Positions 7,894 through 19,762 of a DNA stretch of 64,000 bases are shown piece after piece (position 1 is the first letter of the stretch; the number at the start of each line of letters is the position of its first letter). This DNA is from Ideonella oryzae (lineage in GTDB: Bacteria; Pseudomonadota; Gammaproteobacteria; Burkholderiales; Burkholderiaceae_C): assembly GCF_024055665.1 (NCBI RefSeq), contig NZ_JAMXMC010000009.1, forward strand, positions 124,001-188,000, written 5' to 3'. The position numbers and the translations under genes were made by a program. The notes beneath the pieces were generated by a model. That model worked only from the letters and a program-made list of their open reading frames with translations. It had not been told where the DNA came from and made no database searches.

Positions 7894-9843
7894 TCAAGCC
7901 GACCGGCGACGCAGCAGCAAGCCCAGGGCCAGCAGACCGCCCTGCCACCACAGGCCCAGGGGACCGCCGCCGCCGCCGGAGGACTGGCCCCCGGTCACGG
8001 TGAGCGTCTGGGACACGCTGGAGGAGATCCCCCGGCTGTCGGTGACGGTGAGCGTGACGGTCACGCTGCCAGCGGCATTGGCCACCAGCGTGGCCGTGCT
8101 GTCGGTGGTGCTGCCCGAGAAGCTGGCCAGGCTGCTGCCCGAGGTGAGGGCCCAGCTGTAGCTGACGACGGAGGCGCCGTTCTGGCCGCTGGAGCCCGAG
8201 CCATCCAGCGTCACACTGGTACCAGGTGCCACGCTGGCGGCAGACAGCGTGAAGCTGGCTGTGGGCGGCGTGAGCGCAGCCACGGCGGTGAGGGCCGCCG
8301 AGGCGTCCAGCATGCCGGCACCGCAGGTCGAGGTGGTGCAGTAGCACTCATCCTGCAGGGTGCTGCCCGAGGGCGCCTGGCAGGTGGCGATGCCGCTGCT
8401 GCCCCCCGTGGTCGGGAAGGCCCGCGCGCTGCTCTGCAGCAGGCTCTTGACCGAGGCCGGCGTGAGGCTGCCATCGAGCGAGAGCATCAGCGCCGCCGTG
8501 CCAGCCACCATGGGCGAGGCGAAACTGGTGCCGATGGCGTCGTTCGTGCCGTCCGAATAGGTGTCGTTGCCGGCGGTGGTCGTTCCGTCGTTCGTGGTGC
8601 TGAGGATGGAGTAGGCGCACAGCGCGCCGCTGCCGCAGTTGCCGCCCGGCGCGCTGATCGACACCGCCGAGCCCAGGCTGGAGTAGCCCGCCTTGGAGCC
8701 CACGTGACGCACCGCCCCCACGGCGATGACGCCCGGGCAGTTGGCGGGCGCACCGGCGGCCACACTCTCATTGCCCGCCGCAGCCACGACGACCGCGCCA
8801 GCGGCGGTCACCTCGCTCACCGCTTCCTGGTAGGCGGTGGAGCAGGTGCCGGTGGCCCCCAAGCTCATGTTGAGCACCTTGGCCGGGTGGGCGTTGGTGG
8901 CCACGCCCGGCACGCTCAGGCCCGCGGCCCAACGCATGCCGTCGATGATGTCGGAGTCATAGCCCCCGCATTTGCCCAGCACCCGCACCGGCAGAATGGA
9001 CACGCCCGGCGCCACGCTGGCCATGCCCAGACCGTTGTCGCTGGCCGCGCCGATGATGCCGGCCACCTGGGTGCCGTGCCAGCTGCTGCCTTCCACCGTG
9101 CAGCCCGAGAAGGCGCTGGTGGCGGCATCGGCGTCGGTGATCCAGTCCCCCGGATCGGTCGGGTCACTGTCACGCCCATCGCCATCGTTGGCCACGGCCG
9201 TGTCGGAAACAAAGTCGTAGCCCGCGACGATCTTGCCCGCCAGGTCGGGGTGCTCTGGCCGGATGCCGGTGTCCAGCACCGCCACCACCACATTGCTGCC
9301 GGTGGCCTGGGCCCAGGCGCCAGGGCCATTGATGGCCGACACGTAGGTGGACGTGGGCGCCCGCAGGTACCACTGGCCGGCGGTCAGATTGCTGAGCGAA
9401 GCGCTCAGGTTGTCCGGAAAGAGCGGGTCGCTGGGCGCGGTGGCGGAGGAGATGAAGCGACGGCCATCGACCACCGCCCATTCCACCTCGCTGTCCTGGG
9501 CCAGGCGCTTGGCCAGGGCCGCGCTGCCCAGGCTACTGGACTTGAGGACCTGGGTGCGCACGCCCAGCGCCCGTCCGTCGGTCAGCGTGATGCCCAGGCG
9601 GGCGCTCATCCGGCCTGCGGCCTGCACACCGGCCGTGCCGGTGGAGGCGGACTGCGCCGAGGCCCGGCCGGTCGACAGCACGCTGGCGTTGCTGCGGAAC
9701 TTGACGATGACCCGGCCGGAGTCGGCCGCGGCCGCGCCAGCGGGTTGCCTGTGGATCTGTGGCGCTTCGGTGGCACCGGCTGGCACGACCGCCAGGCCCG
9801 CGATCAGCGACAGCGCCGCCAGCAGCATGTTTCTCTTCAACAT
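7894..9843 (-). CDS. Secreted S8 serine protease with PKD-like domain and GlyGly-CTERM tail
   Basis: A 649-residue subtilisin-family protease. It has a signal peptide (residues 1-25, ending PAGA), a prodomain of about 130 residues, and the catalytic residues Asp191 (VAVLDTGI), His256 (SSWHGTQVAG) and Ser440 (GTSFASPMVAG). After the protease domain comes a PKD-like beta domain (about 535-615, with SVTVTLTVTDSRG). The end is the classic GlyGly-CTERM arrangement: SSGGGGG, a hydrophobic helix and LLRRRSA. The protein should be exported, cleaved at the Gly-Gly region by rhombosortase and released or anchored at the surface. A purine-rich GGAA lies just before the ATG. It has its own terminator. 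Confidence 0.93.
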   Translation of the reverse strand: MLKRNMLLAALSLIAGLAVVPAGATEAPQIHRQPAGAAAADSGRVIVKFRSNASVLSTGRASAQSASTGTAGVQAAGRMSARLGITLTDGRALGVRTQVLKSSSLGSAALAKRLAQDSEVEWAVVDGRRFISSATAPSDPLFPDNLSASLSNLTAGQWYLRAPTSTYVSAINGPGAWAQATGSNVVVAVLDTGIRPEHPDLAGKIVAGYDFVSDTAVANDGDGRDSDPTDPGDWITDADAATSAFSGCTVEGSSWHGTQVAGIIGAASDNGLGMASVAPGVSILPVRVLGKCGGYDSDIIDGMRWAAGLSVPGVATNAHPAKVLNMSLGATGTCSTAYQEAVSEVTAAGAVVVAAAGNESVAAGAPANCPGVIAVGAVRHVGSKAGYSSLGSAVSISAPGGNCGSGALCAYSILSTTNDGTTTAGNDTYSDGTNDAIGTSFASPMVAGTAALMLSLDGSLTPASVKSLLQSSARAFPTTGGSSGIATCQAPSGSTLQDECYCTTSTCGAGMLDASAALTAVAALTPPTASFTLSAASVAPGTSVTLDGSGSSGQNGASVVSYSWALTSGSSLASFSGSTTDSTATLVANAAGSVTVTLTVTDSRGISSSVSQTLTVTGGQSSGGGGGPLGLWWQGGLLALGLLLRRRSA

Positions 9844-9968
9844 GGGTTCCTCAATGGAAGGGTTCGGTCCCGGCCAGTCACATCAGCCTTCGCCAGTCTA
9901 GACCTGGATAGATTGCTGCGGCGTGTCCAACAGACCCGGTCAACGCCCGGATATGCCCGCTTTGCGTT

Positions 9969-10005
9969 GAAAAAGAACGCCCCGGGACCTGACGGCACCG
10001 GGGCG
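9969..10005 (-). terminator. Intrinsic terminator of gap
   Basis: On the minus strand, CGCCCCGG pairs with CCGGGGCG around a 12-base loop, followed by TTCTTTTTC. It lies 32 bases past the gap stop codon. Confidence 0.85.
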
Positions 10006-10036
10006 CGATCTCAGACGGTCAGGCCGTCCGCCAGGA

Positions 10037-13151
<3,115 letters not shown>

Positions 13152-13264
13152 GGGTGGACTTCGGATCTTCTGTTTCGGGAAGCCCGTGGGCAGCGCAAAT
13201 GCCGCGGACGAGCCGGCCTGGCGGGGAACTCGCTATTTTAGCGACCGGCCGATAATGCGCGGCC
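13152..13264. promoter_or_regulatory. Divergent promoter region tkt / speD
   Basis: The 113-bp gap holds an inverted repeat CGCTA-TTT-TAGCG (13231-13243) and, on the plus strand, GATAAT at 13251-13256, only nine bases before the speD ATG. On the minus strand the repeat contains TAAAAT, a possible -10 for tkt. No clear -35 hexamers are seen. Confidence 0.4.
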
Positions 13265-13654
13265 ATGCAGGGCCTGCACCTCACCGCCGACCTGGTCGGA
13301 TGCCCCATTCAATTGCCGCAGATGACCGACGCCGCGGCCCTGCGCCGAACCTGCCTGGACGCCGTGCGCGCGGCGGGGCTGCAGCCGGTCGGCGAGCTGT
13401 TCCACCGCTTCGCGCCGCACCCGGCGGTGGCCGGCCCCGCGGGTGTCACCGGTGTGGTGCTGCTGGCCGAATCCCACCTGGCGGTGCACACCTGGCCCGA
13501 ACGCAGCGGCGTGACGCTGGACGTCTATGTCTGCAACCTGGGCGAGGACAACTCGGTCCGAGCCGAGGCTCTGCTGCAGGCCCTGCTGGACGCCTTTCAA
13601 CCGACCCGGCAGGCCGTGCAGCGCCTGCAACGGGGTGTCGAGACCGAACCATGA
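13265..13654 (+). CDS. speD: S-adenosylmethionine decarboxylase proenzyme
   Basis: Pyruvoyl enzyme that makes decarboxylated S-adenosylmethionine, the aminopropyl donor for spermidine. The 129-residue length and the motif [14 protein letters not shown] fit the short class 1B bacterial form. Self-cleavage is expected between Glu69 and Ser70, turning Ser70 into the pyruvoyl group; the conserved Cys is in VYVCNLG. It overlaps murU by ATGA, so the two are co-translated. A membrane-bound aminopropyltransferase that could use its product lies 6 kb away at 19763-21370. Confidence 0.93.
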   Translation: MQGLHLTADLVGCPIQLPQMTDAAALRRTCLDAVRAAGLQPVGELFHRFAPHPAVAGPAGVTGVVLLAESHLAVHTWPERSGVTLDVYVCNLGEDNSVRAEALLQALLDAFQPTRQAVQRLQRGVETEP

Positions 13655-14370
13655 CCCAGCAGCCCCCGGCGCCGCCCCGCGCCCTCATCCTGGCGGCCGG
13701 CCGCGGCGAGCGCATGCGCCCGCTGACCGACGCCACGCCCAAGCCTCTGCTGCCCGTGCGCGGCCAGCCGCTGATCGTCCACCACCTGCTGGCGCTGGCC
13801 GCCGCTGGCGTGCGCGAGGTGGTGATCAACACCGCCTGGCTGGAAGAGCAATTTCCGGCCGCCCTGGGCGACGGGTCACGCTGGGGCCTGAAGATCCACT
13901 ACTCCATGGAAGGCCGTGACCACGGCGGCGCGCTGGAGACGGCCGGCGGCATCGCCAAGGCCCTGCCCTGGCTGGCGCCGCAGGGCGAGGAGGCCTTCTG
14001 GGTGGTGTCCGGCGATGTGTTCCTGCCCGGCTTCCCCTTCGCGGCCGCCGAGGCCGCGGCCTTCGCCGCCAGCCCGTACTGGGCCCGGCTGTGGCTGGTG
14101 CCCAATGCCCCGCACCACCCGGGCGGCGATTTCGGCATCGATGCCCGGGGCCTGGCCACGCGGTCCGGGGCTGACAAGCTCACCTGGGCCAGCGTGGGCC
14201 TGTTCAAGCCGGGGCTGTTCGCGGACATCGTGCCCGGCACCCGGCTGGCCCTGCGGCCCCAGCTGGAGGCGGCCCTGGACGCCGACCGTCTGGCCGCCAG
14301 CCGCTGGGACGGCCCCTGGACCGACGTGGGCACGGTGGAGCGCCTGAACGGGCTCAACCTCGGGGCCTGA
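13651..14370 (+). CDS. murU: N-acetylmuramate-1-phosphate uridylyltransferase-type nucleotidyltransferase
   Basis: A 239-residue sugar-phosphate nucleotidyltransferase. The signature [17 protein letters not shown] near residue 11 binds the nucleotide, KPLLPVRG follows, and the metal-binding motif is VVSGDVF near 113. In proteobacteria the closest known role is MurU, which makes UDP-MurNAc during cell-wall recycling; a general nucleotidyltransferase is the alternative. The start at 13651 is chosen because ATG overlaps the speD stop codon (ATGA). It ends 27 bases before a convergent gene. Confidence 0.85.
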   Translation: MTQQPPAPPRALILAAGRGERMRPLTDATPKPLLPVRGQPLIVHHLLALAAAGVREVVINTAWLEEQFPAALGDGSRWGLKIHYSMEGRDHGGALETAGGIAKALPWLAPQGEEAFWVVSGDVFLPGFPFAAAEAAAFAASPYWARLWLVPNAPHHPGGDFGIDARGLATRSGADKLTWASVGLFKPGLFADIVPGTRLALRPQLEAALDADRLAASRWDGPWTDVGTVERLNGLNLGA

Positions 14371-14397
14371 GCCCCGCGTGATCCGGGCCCCCCGGCC

Positions 14398-15120
14398 TCA
14401 GCCCAGCGCCTCGATGCGCCCCGCGGCGGCGCGCACCCGCTTGAGCATGCCGGCCCGCACCTGGGCCACATGGCCGTGGAACACCAGGTTGCGGTACTTG
14501 CCGATCTCCAGCAACTCGTTGAAGAGGGGGCGCTCGACCTTCTCGTTCTGCAGCAGCGCGTCGATCATCTGCCGGTACGAGTAGCTCACCCGGGTGCTGT
14601 TGGCCCGCTGCGGCACGTAGAGGTCGTGGGTCTTCAGGAAATCGCGGATCAGGCGCTCCAGGTGCAGGAAGGCATCCAGGAACTCCCCGGCCGGCCGGGT
14701 GAGGTCGGTCCCGCCCGTGCCCCCGGCATCCTCCTGGTCCAGCACCTCGGCCGCCGCCTTCTGGTACTTCTTGGGGTCGATGATGGTGACCACGAAGGCC
14801 AGCCCGGAGCCGACGGCGGCCAGGTCCACCCCCGCCCCCACCGACTGCAGCCAGCCTGACACCGCATGCTCGGACCGGTTCAGGTAGACGATGACCAGGC
14901 TCAACACGATGGCCACGCCGGTGAGCCAGGCCAGCCAGGTCAGCCTGCGGTGGTAGTGGCTGCGCAGCGAGGCATGGATGTCCTCCAGCGAGTCGTCCTT
15001 CTCGCGCACCGCATCCATCAGCGAGAGCACCAGGGCATAGCCCGTGAGCAGCAGGGCCACGAAGGCCGAAACGCTTTGGGCCGCCGCGCTGAAGGTCCAG
15101 AAAATGTAGTCGTTGTTCAT
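14398..15120 (-). CDS. Membrane protein of unknown function with RNxxxH motif
   Basis: I do not recognise this 240-residue protein. It has three predicted membrane helices (about 8-32, 55-78 and 92-112) and a cytoplasmic C-terminal domain of about 120 residues. That domain is largely helical and carries KYRNLVFHGH near residue 215, which fits the R-x4-H motif of HEPN ribonuclease-like domains; this similarity is only by motif. It lies 44 bases behind the diguanylate cyclase on the same strand and may be the last gene of that operon. It faces murU convergently. Confidence 0.55.
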   Translation of the reverse strand: MNNDYIFWTFSAAAQSVSAFVALLLTGYALVLSLMDAVREKDDSLEDIHASLRSHYHRRLTWLAWLTGVAIVLSLVIVYLNRSEHAVSGWLQSVGAGVDLAAVGSGLAFVVTIIDPKKYQKAAAEVLDQEDAGGTGGTDLTRPAGEFLDAFLHLERLIRDFLKTHDLYVPQRANSTRVSYSYRQMIDALLQNEKVERPLFNELLEIGKYRNLVFHGHVAQVRAGMLKRVRAAAGRIEALG

Positions 15121-15164
15121 CGCACGGGGCAGGAGAACGTCGGGGCGTCGGGGCCAGCCCGCGC

Positions 15165-16913
15165 TCAGCCGGCCGGCACGGAGCGGACGTCGCCGGAGGC
15201 GTCGCCCGGCATCACCTGGCCGATGAAGCCCACGCCACCGGCGCCCAGCGCCTTGATCGCGTACATCGCCCGGTCGGCATGGGCCAACAGCTCGCTGGCG
15301 CTCTGCCCGTCCTCGGGGAAGTTGCTCACGCCGATGCTGGCGTCGATGACCAGGGCCATCCCGGCCACCGGCACCGGCTCGCGCAGGGCGTTCAGCAGCT
15401 TGTGCGCCACCACGCTGGCCTGCGCGCTGTCCACCGCATCGCCCAGCAGCACCACGAACTCGTCGCCGCCCAGGCGGGCCACGGTGTCCAGTTCACGCAC
15501 CTGGGCCTGCAGGCGCTGGGCCAGAACGCGCAGCACCTCGTCGCCGGCCGAGTGTCCATGCCGGTCGTTGATGATCTTGAAATCGTCCAGGTCGATGAAC
15601 AGCAGGAAGACGCGATGCCCATGGCGGCGGGCCTGCGCCAGCGCCTGTTCCAGCCGGTCCATGAACAGGCGGCGGTTGGCCAGGCCCGTCAGGCTGTCAT
15701 GCTGGGACAGGTGGGCCAGCTCGTCCTGCTTGTGGCGCAGCTCGCCCAGTTGTCGCCGCACCTGCGCCTGCAGCTCGTACAGGCTGCGGGCCAGCGAGCC
15801 CAGCTCGTCGGCCCGGCGCAGCGGCAGATCCTTCATCTCGTGCCCGTCGGCAAAGCCGCGGGCAGAGGCTGCCATCGCATTGAGCGGACGGGTCAGCGCA
15901 CGCCCGAGCAGCAGGGCGCCCAGCAGGGCCACCAGGCTGGTGCCGCCGACGATGCGCAGCAGCGCCCAGCCCATGGCGGTCGATTGCGCCAGGGCCACCG
16001 ATTCCACCTCGGACAGGCCCAGCACCAGGCGGTCGCCATTGGCCGGGGAATCGATGTTCTGCGCCACGAAGGCCGCGATCTGCGCCGGTCGCTCGGCTTC
16101 GGGCGCATCGATCACGGCACTCGTCCGGTCTCCGCTGAGCAGCGGTGCGACCTGGGCGAATTCGTCCTGCAGCAGGGCCCGCTGGCCGCGGTCGAAGGCA
16201 AAGGCCCGGCTGGCGTCGGGATGGATGAGGATGTCGCCGGCGCCGTTGGCCAGGTAGAGCTGGTAGTCCTCCGGCAGATCGGCCGCCAGCAGGCGGAACA
16301 GGCCGTTGAGGTCCACATTGACCACCACCACGCCCAGGGCCGGCCCCACATGCTCGCGCACCGGAATGGCCATCTGCAGCATCGGCAGGCCCGGCCCGGT
16401 CCCGGCGCTGGTCTCATGGTTGATGGAGATGCGCGAGAGGTAGAAGGCCCCGTCCTGCAGCGGCAGGGCATCGGCCACGTAGGGGAAGTGGCCCTTCTCC
16501 TCCAGATCGTCGCCGCTGACCCGCTGCGGCACGCTGCCCACCCGGTCCACCCGCACCCGCTCCAGGCCATGGCGGTCGGCGGCGATGACCCGCAGCTGCA
16601 GGTAGGACGGGTTGGCGTCCAGCACGCCGGCGAACAGCACGGCCAGCCGGTCGGCATCGTCGGGACGGTCGTGTTCCAGCAGCTGCCGGGTGACCGGCAG
16701 ACGGGCGATGACCTGCAGATTGCGCTCGATGGACTCCAGGTTGAGGGTGATCCGGCGCGCCAGCACCTGGGTCGAGGTCAGCAGCTCGCTGTGGGCCGAC
16801 TGGCGCTCCAGCCGGCAGCTGGCATCCCAGGCGTAATAGCCGGTCAGGCCGGCGGCGCCGCAACCCAGCACGGCCATCCACAGGGTCAGACGGGTGGCGA
16901 TGCCCAGCTTCAT
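15165..16913 (-). CDS. Membrane diguanylate cyclase: periplasmic Cache-like sensor, HAMP, GGDEF
   Basis: A 582-residue sensor that makes cyclic di-GMP from two GTP. It has an N-terminal membrane helix (about 8-28), a periplasmic sensor region of about 270 residues of dCache type, a second helix (about 302-325), a HAMP-like segment (RALTRPLNAM), a coiled linker and a GGDEF domain (DSLTGLANRR at about 410, LGGDEF near 480). RELD, five residues before GGDEF, fits the inhibitory I-site. There is no EAL domain. Its ATG overlaps the stop codon of the upstream periplasmic binding protein gene, which strongly suggests that the two proteins form one signalling pair. Confidence 0.9.
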   Translation of the reverse strand: MKLGIATRLTLWMAVLGCGAAGLTGYYAWDASCRLERQSAHSELLTSTQVLARRITLNLESIERNLQVIARLPVTRQLLEHDRPDDADRLAVLFAGVLDANPSYLQLRVIAADRHGLERVRVDRVGSVPQRVSGDDLEEKGHFPYVADALPLQDGAFYLSRISINHETSAGTGPGLPMLQMAIPVREHVGPALGVVVVNVDLNGLFRLLAADLPEDYQLYLANGAGDILIHPDASRAFAFDRGQRALLQDEFAQVAPLLSGDRTSAVIDAPEAERPAQIAAFVAQNIDSPANGDRLVLGLSEVESVALAQSTAMGWALLRIVGGTSLVALLGALLLGRALTRPLNAMAASARGFADGHEMKDLPLRRADELGSLARSLYELQAQVRRQLGELRHKQDELAHLSQHDSLTGLANRRLFMDRLEQALAQARRHGHRVFLLFIDLDDFKIINDRHGHSAGDEVLRVLAQRLQAQVRELDTVARLGGDEFVVLLGDAVDSAQASVVAHKLLNALREPVPVAGMALVIDASIGVSNFPEDGQSASELLAHADRAMYAIKALGAGGVGFIGQVMPGDASGDVRSVPAG

Positions 16914-18013
16914 GAGCGCAGCACCTTGGCCACCGAATCACCCGAGACGATGCGCCGCCACAGGCGGTTGCGGCGGTCGTCGTCCTCCACCGGCTCCAGC
17001 CACACCAGGGGGGCGGTGAGCGCCGGGGCATCGCCGTCGTTGGTGGTGGCGCCCAGGCCCTGGCGCTGGCGCAGGGCTTCCGAGGCCGCCGGCGACAGCA
17101 TGTGGTTGATCCAGGCATGGGCCAGGTCGGGATCCCGGGCCTGGCGGGTCACGGCCCAGCAGTCCAGCCAGGCCAGGGCCCCTTCGCGGGGCAGGGCGTA
17201 GCGCACATCCAGGCCGGCCTGGCGCAGCAGCTGGAACTGCTGCCGGCCGTAATTGGCCAACATCAGCCAGACGCCACGGCGCCGGAACAGGTCCAGCGAT
17301 TCTTCCGGCAGGGTGTAGAAGCCGCTGACGTTGCGGCGCAGCGCCACCAGGCTTTCCACCAGCATCGGCCACTTGGCGGCGGGGATGCGGAAGGGCGAGG
17401 GCAGGCCCAGCTTCTGCGCCGCCAGCGAGAAGGCGTGGGTGCCGCCGTCGTAGGCCAGCACCCGCCCCTGCAGACGCGGATCCCACAGCGCCGCGATGGA
17501 GGCCGGCGGCGTGGCGAAATGGTCCGGGTGGTAGATCAGCCCCATCTCGCTCCAGGCGTAGGGAATGGCATAGCTGCGGCCGCCGTGCACCAGCCCGGGA
17601 ATGCCTTCCAGGGCCTGGAAGCGGGGCAGCTGCCGCTGCCGGCCCGGCAGGTTCTTGAGCTGCAGCGGCTGCACGGCGTTCAGTTGGATGTAGCGCTGCA
17701 GCTCGGCCGTGTTGACGGCCACGACGTCGAAGTTGGCCCCGGGGCCGGGCTGCATGTGGTGCCACAGGGCCTGGTCGGTGTCGACGATGGTGAGTTCGAC
17801 GCGCGCGGCCAGGTTCTGCTCGAAGCGGTGCACCAGGTCCGGATCGGCGTAGCCCGGCCAGGCGAGCACCCGCAGCGTGCGGCTTTCGGCGGCGCAGGCG
17901 GGCCCGGCGCTCAGGCTGAGGCAGGACAGCACGACGCGGCCCAGATGGCGCCGACGCCACCCCCCTGCCAACGCAGCCTCCCGCTCGTCACGAACCACGG
18001 TCGAATCCGACAT
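16910..18013 (-). CDS. PotD-like periplasmic binding protein, probable partner of the diguanylate cyclase
   Basis: A 367-residue extracellular solute-binding protein of the spermidine/putrescine type. A signal peptide of about 42 residues precedes AESRTLRVLAWPGYADPDLV, which matches the start of mature PotD-like proteins. WLDCW near residue 280 corresponds to the WMDSW ligand motif of PotD as I recall it (Trp and Asp contact the amine groups). No ABC transporter ATPase or permease genes are nearby. The only partner is the diguanylate cyclase that overlaps by four bases (ATGA), so sensing rather than uptake is likely. The ATG at 18013 is chosen because it gives a signal peptide; the frame remains open further upstream. 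Confidence 0.82.
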   Translation of the reverse strand: MSDSTVVRDEREAALAGGWRRRHLGRVVLSCLSLSAGPACAAESRTLRVLAWPGYADPDLVHRFEQNLAARVELTIVDTDQALWHHMQPGPGANFDVVAVNTAELQRYIQLNAVQPLQLKNLPGRQRQLPRFQALEGIPGLVHGGRSYAIPYAWSEMGLIYHPDHFATPPASIAALWDPRLQGRVLAYDGGTHAFSLAAQKLGLPSPFRIPAAKWPMLVESLVALRRNVSGFYTLPEESLDLFRRRGVWLMLANYGRQQFQLLRQAGLDVRYALPREGALAWLDCWAVTRQARDPDLAHAWINHMLSPAASEALRQRQGLGATTNDGDAPALTAPLVWLEPVEDDDRRNRLWRRIVSGDSVAKVLRS

Positions 18014-18120
18014 CTCATCCCGTCGCGCGTTGTCTCCCCGGCCTGGACTGGCGCCGGGTGTCGCATCGTAACGGCAGACTCCAGCCAGCCGTCGTGTGAA
18101 TTGTTCCCCGACTCTGTGGC

Positions 18121-19749
18121 TCAGTCGCCACCTGAGAGACTCGATTGTCCGGCCTGCCGACCCAGGGTAAAAGCCTCTTCGAACACCGAGTAACCGGCCA
18201 ATTCCGCGTGGGCGAAGCGCAGCCGGCCGCGCATGGCGCGCAGGGCGGCCAAGGCGGCCGAGCCCCGGGTGCCCGGCACGGGAATGCGCATGGCGTGGCC
18301 GTGGCGCATCAGGTCGGCGGCCCGCAGGCGCCGCGGCAGGTCCGGGTGGAGGGGCGCCAGGTCGGCCAGCACCCGCTGCAGCCAGAAGGCCGCGGGCTGG
18401 TCGCGCAGGGCCGGGCGATCGGCCTCGGCCAGCGCGTGGTAGACCGTCCACACCGGCGGCACCGGCCGCGGGTCCAGGCGTTGGTGGGTGGCGTCCACAT
18501 AGCCCAGGCAGCGGGTGCTGCCGGCGGGGGCAAAGCCGACGTTGTCCCAGGCCGGCGGAAAGCCCGGGCGCGCCAGCGGCGGCTCATCCAGTGCCAGGTT
18601 GCTGACCAGCCAGGGCGCGTAGCGGGCCCCGGCCGCCGCGGCCACCAGGGCCGGCGGCGGGTTGACCAGCACCCGGGCGGCGATGAACAGCGGCAGCGCC
18701 AGCACCGCCTGCGGGGCCTGCCAGGCCTCGACCCGGCCGGCCGCCTCGTTCCAGACGGTGACGCTGACACCCTGCCGGTGCGCTTCCACCGCCAGCACGG
18801 TCTGGCCAGTGTGCAGGCGCTCACTCAGCGGCTGAGCCAGGCGTTGCGTGAGCCAGCCATTGCCCTCGGGCCAGGTGAACAGGCCCGGATCGGCCTCGGC
18901 CGGCTCGCCCGGGGCGTCGAAGCCGTGCCGGCTGGCGAAGTAATGCAGCCCGGCCCAGGCCGAGACCGTGTCCAGCCCGGCGCCGTAGTCGTCGCGGCAG
19001 GCGTAGTCCAGGTAGGCCCGCAGGCGGGCGTCGTCCAGGCCCTCGGCGGCCAGCCAGGCGGCGAAGGTCTGGCCGTCCAGCGCGGCATGGGCCGGCGTCC
19101 AGGGCGCGCGCCAGGTGGGCAGGGCAAAGCCCAGGCGGCGGGCCTCGGTCACCCGCCGGGCAAAGCGGCGGTACTGGTCCAGCGTGGCCGGCCGGCCGGC
19201 CGCCGAGGGCAGCTGCCCTTCCTGCCAGGCGCCGTCGATGAACAGGCGCTCCTGCGGCGCATGGCAGAGGAAGCGCTCGTCGGGCCGGCTGGCGCCGCGC
19301 AGCCCGTCCCATTGCAGCAGGCCGATCTCGTGCAGCCACTCGCCCACCTCGTGGGCGGTGGGGCCGGGCACCGGCAGGTAGTGGGCGCCCAGCGGGCAGC
19401 CCTGCCCGGCCAGCACATGGCCGCGGGCGTTGCCGCCCACGGTGTCCTCCAGCTCCAGCAGCTGGGCATCGTCCACCCCGGCGCGCACCAGGGTCCGCAG
19501 GGCCGACAGGCCCGCCACCCCGCCGCCCAGCACCAGGGCGCCGGCCCGGCGGGTGACGGCCGGCGCCGGCCAGCCGCCGGCCTTGCGCTCGCGCAGGCGG
19601 TGGCCGCGCTCCAGCCAGGCGCCGACCCAGCGCACCGGAAGGTCGGCGGGCAGGCCGGCCGAGGTCTGCGGCGTGCAGCCCGGCAGGGCCCCGCCGGCGG
19701 CCAGCGCCAGGCTGCCGCCCAGCCAGCGGCGGCGGGTCGGGCCGTTCAT
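18121..19749 (-). CDS. FAD-dependent amine-oxidase-like protein with Tat/lipoprotein-type signal
   Basis: A 542-residue flavoprotein. The N-terminus TRRRWLGGSLALAAGGALPG followed by Cys looks like a twin-arginine signal ending in a lipobox (LPGC), so it may be an exported lipoprotein. After it comes the FAD-binding Rossmann motif VLGGGVAGLSALRTLVRAG near residue 72, with LELEDTVGGNARG behind it, as in flavin amine oxidases and protoporphyrinogen-oxidase relatives. It starts 13 bases after the aminopropyltransferase gene. In this context oxidation of a polyamine or an aminopropylated product is a reasonable guess; the substrate is not shown by the sequence. Confidence 0.78.
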   Translation of the reverse strand: MNGPTRRRWLGGSLALAAGGALPGCTPQTSAGLPADLPVRWVGAWLERGHRLRERKAGGWPAPAVTRRAGALVLGGGVAGLSALRTLVRAGVDDAQLLELEDTVGGNARGHVLAGQGCPLGAHYLPVPGPTAHEVGEWLHEIGLLQWDGLRGASRPDERFLCHAPQERLFIDGAWQEGQLPSAAGRPATLDQYRRFARRVTEARRLGFALPTWRAPWTPAHAALDGQTFAAWLAAEGLDDARLRAYLDYACRDDYGAGLDTVSAWAGLHYFASRHGFDAPGEPAEADPGLFTWPEGNGWLTQRLAQPLSERLHTGQTVLAVEAHRQGVSVTVWNEAAGRVEAWQAPQAVLALPLFIAARVLVNPPPALVAAAAGARYAPWLVSNLALDEPPLARPGFPPAWDNVGFAPAGSTRCLGYVDATHQRLDPRPVPPVWTVYHALAEADRPALRDQPAAFWLQRVLADLAPLHPDLPRRLRAADLMRHGHAMRIPVPGTRGSAALAALRAMRGRLRFAHAELAGYSVFEEAFTLGRQAGQSSLSGGD

Positions 19750-19762
19750 CGCGGCGCGGCCC

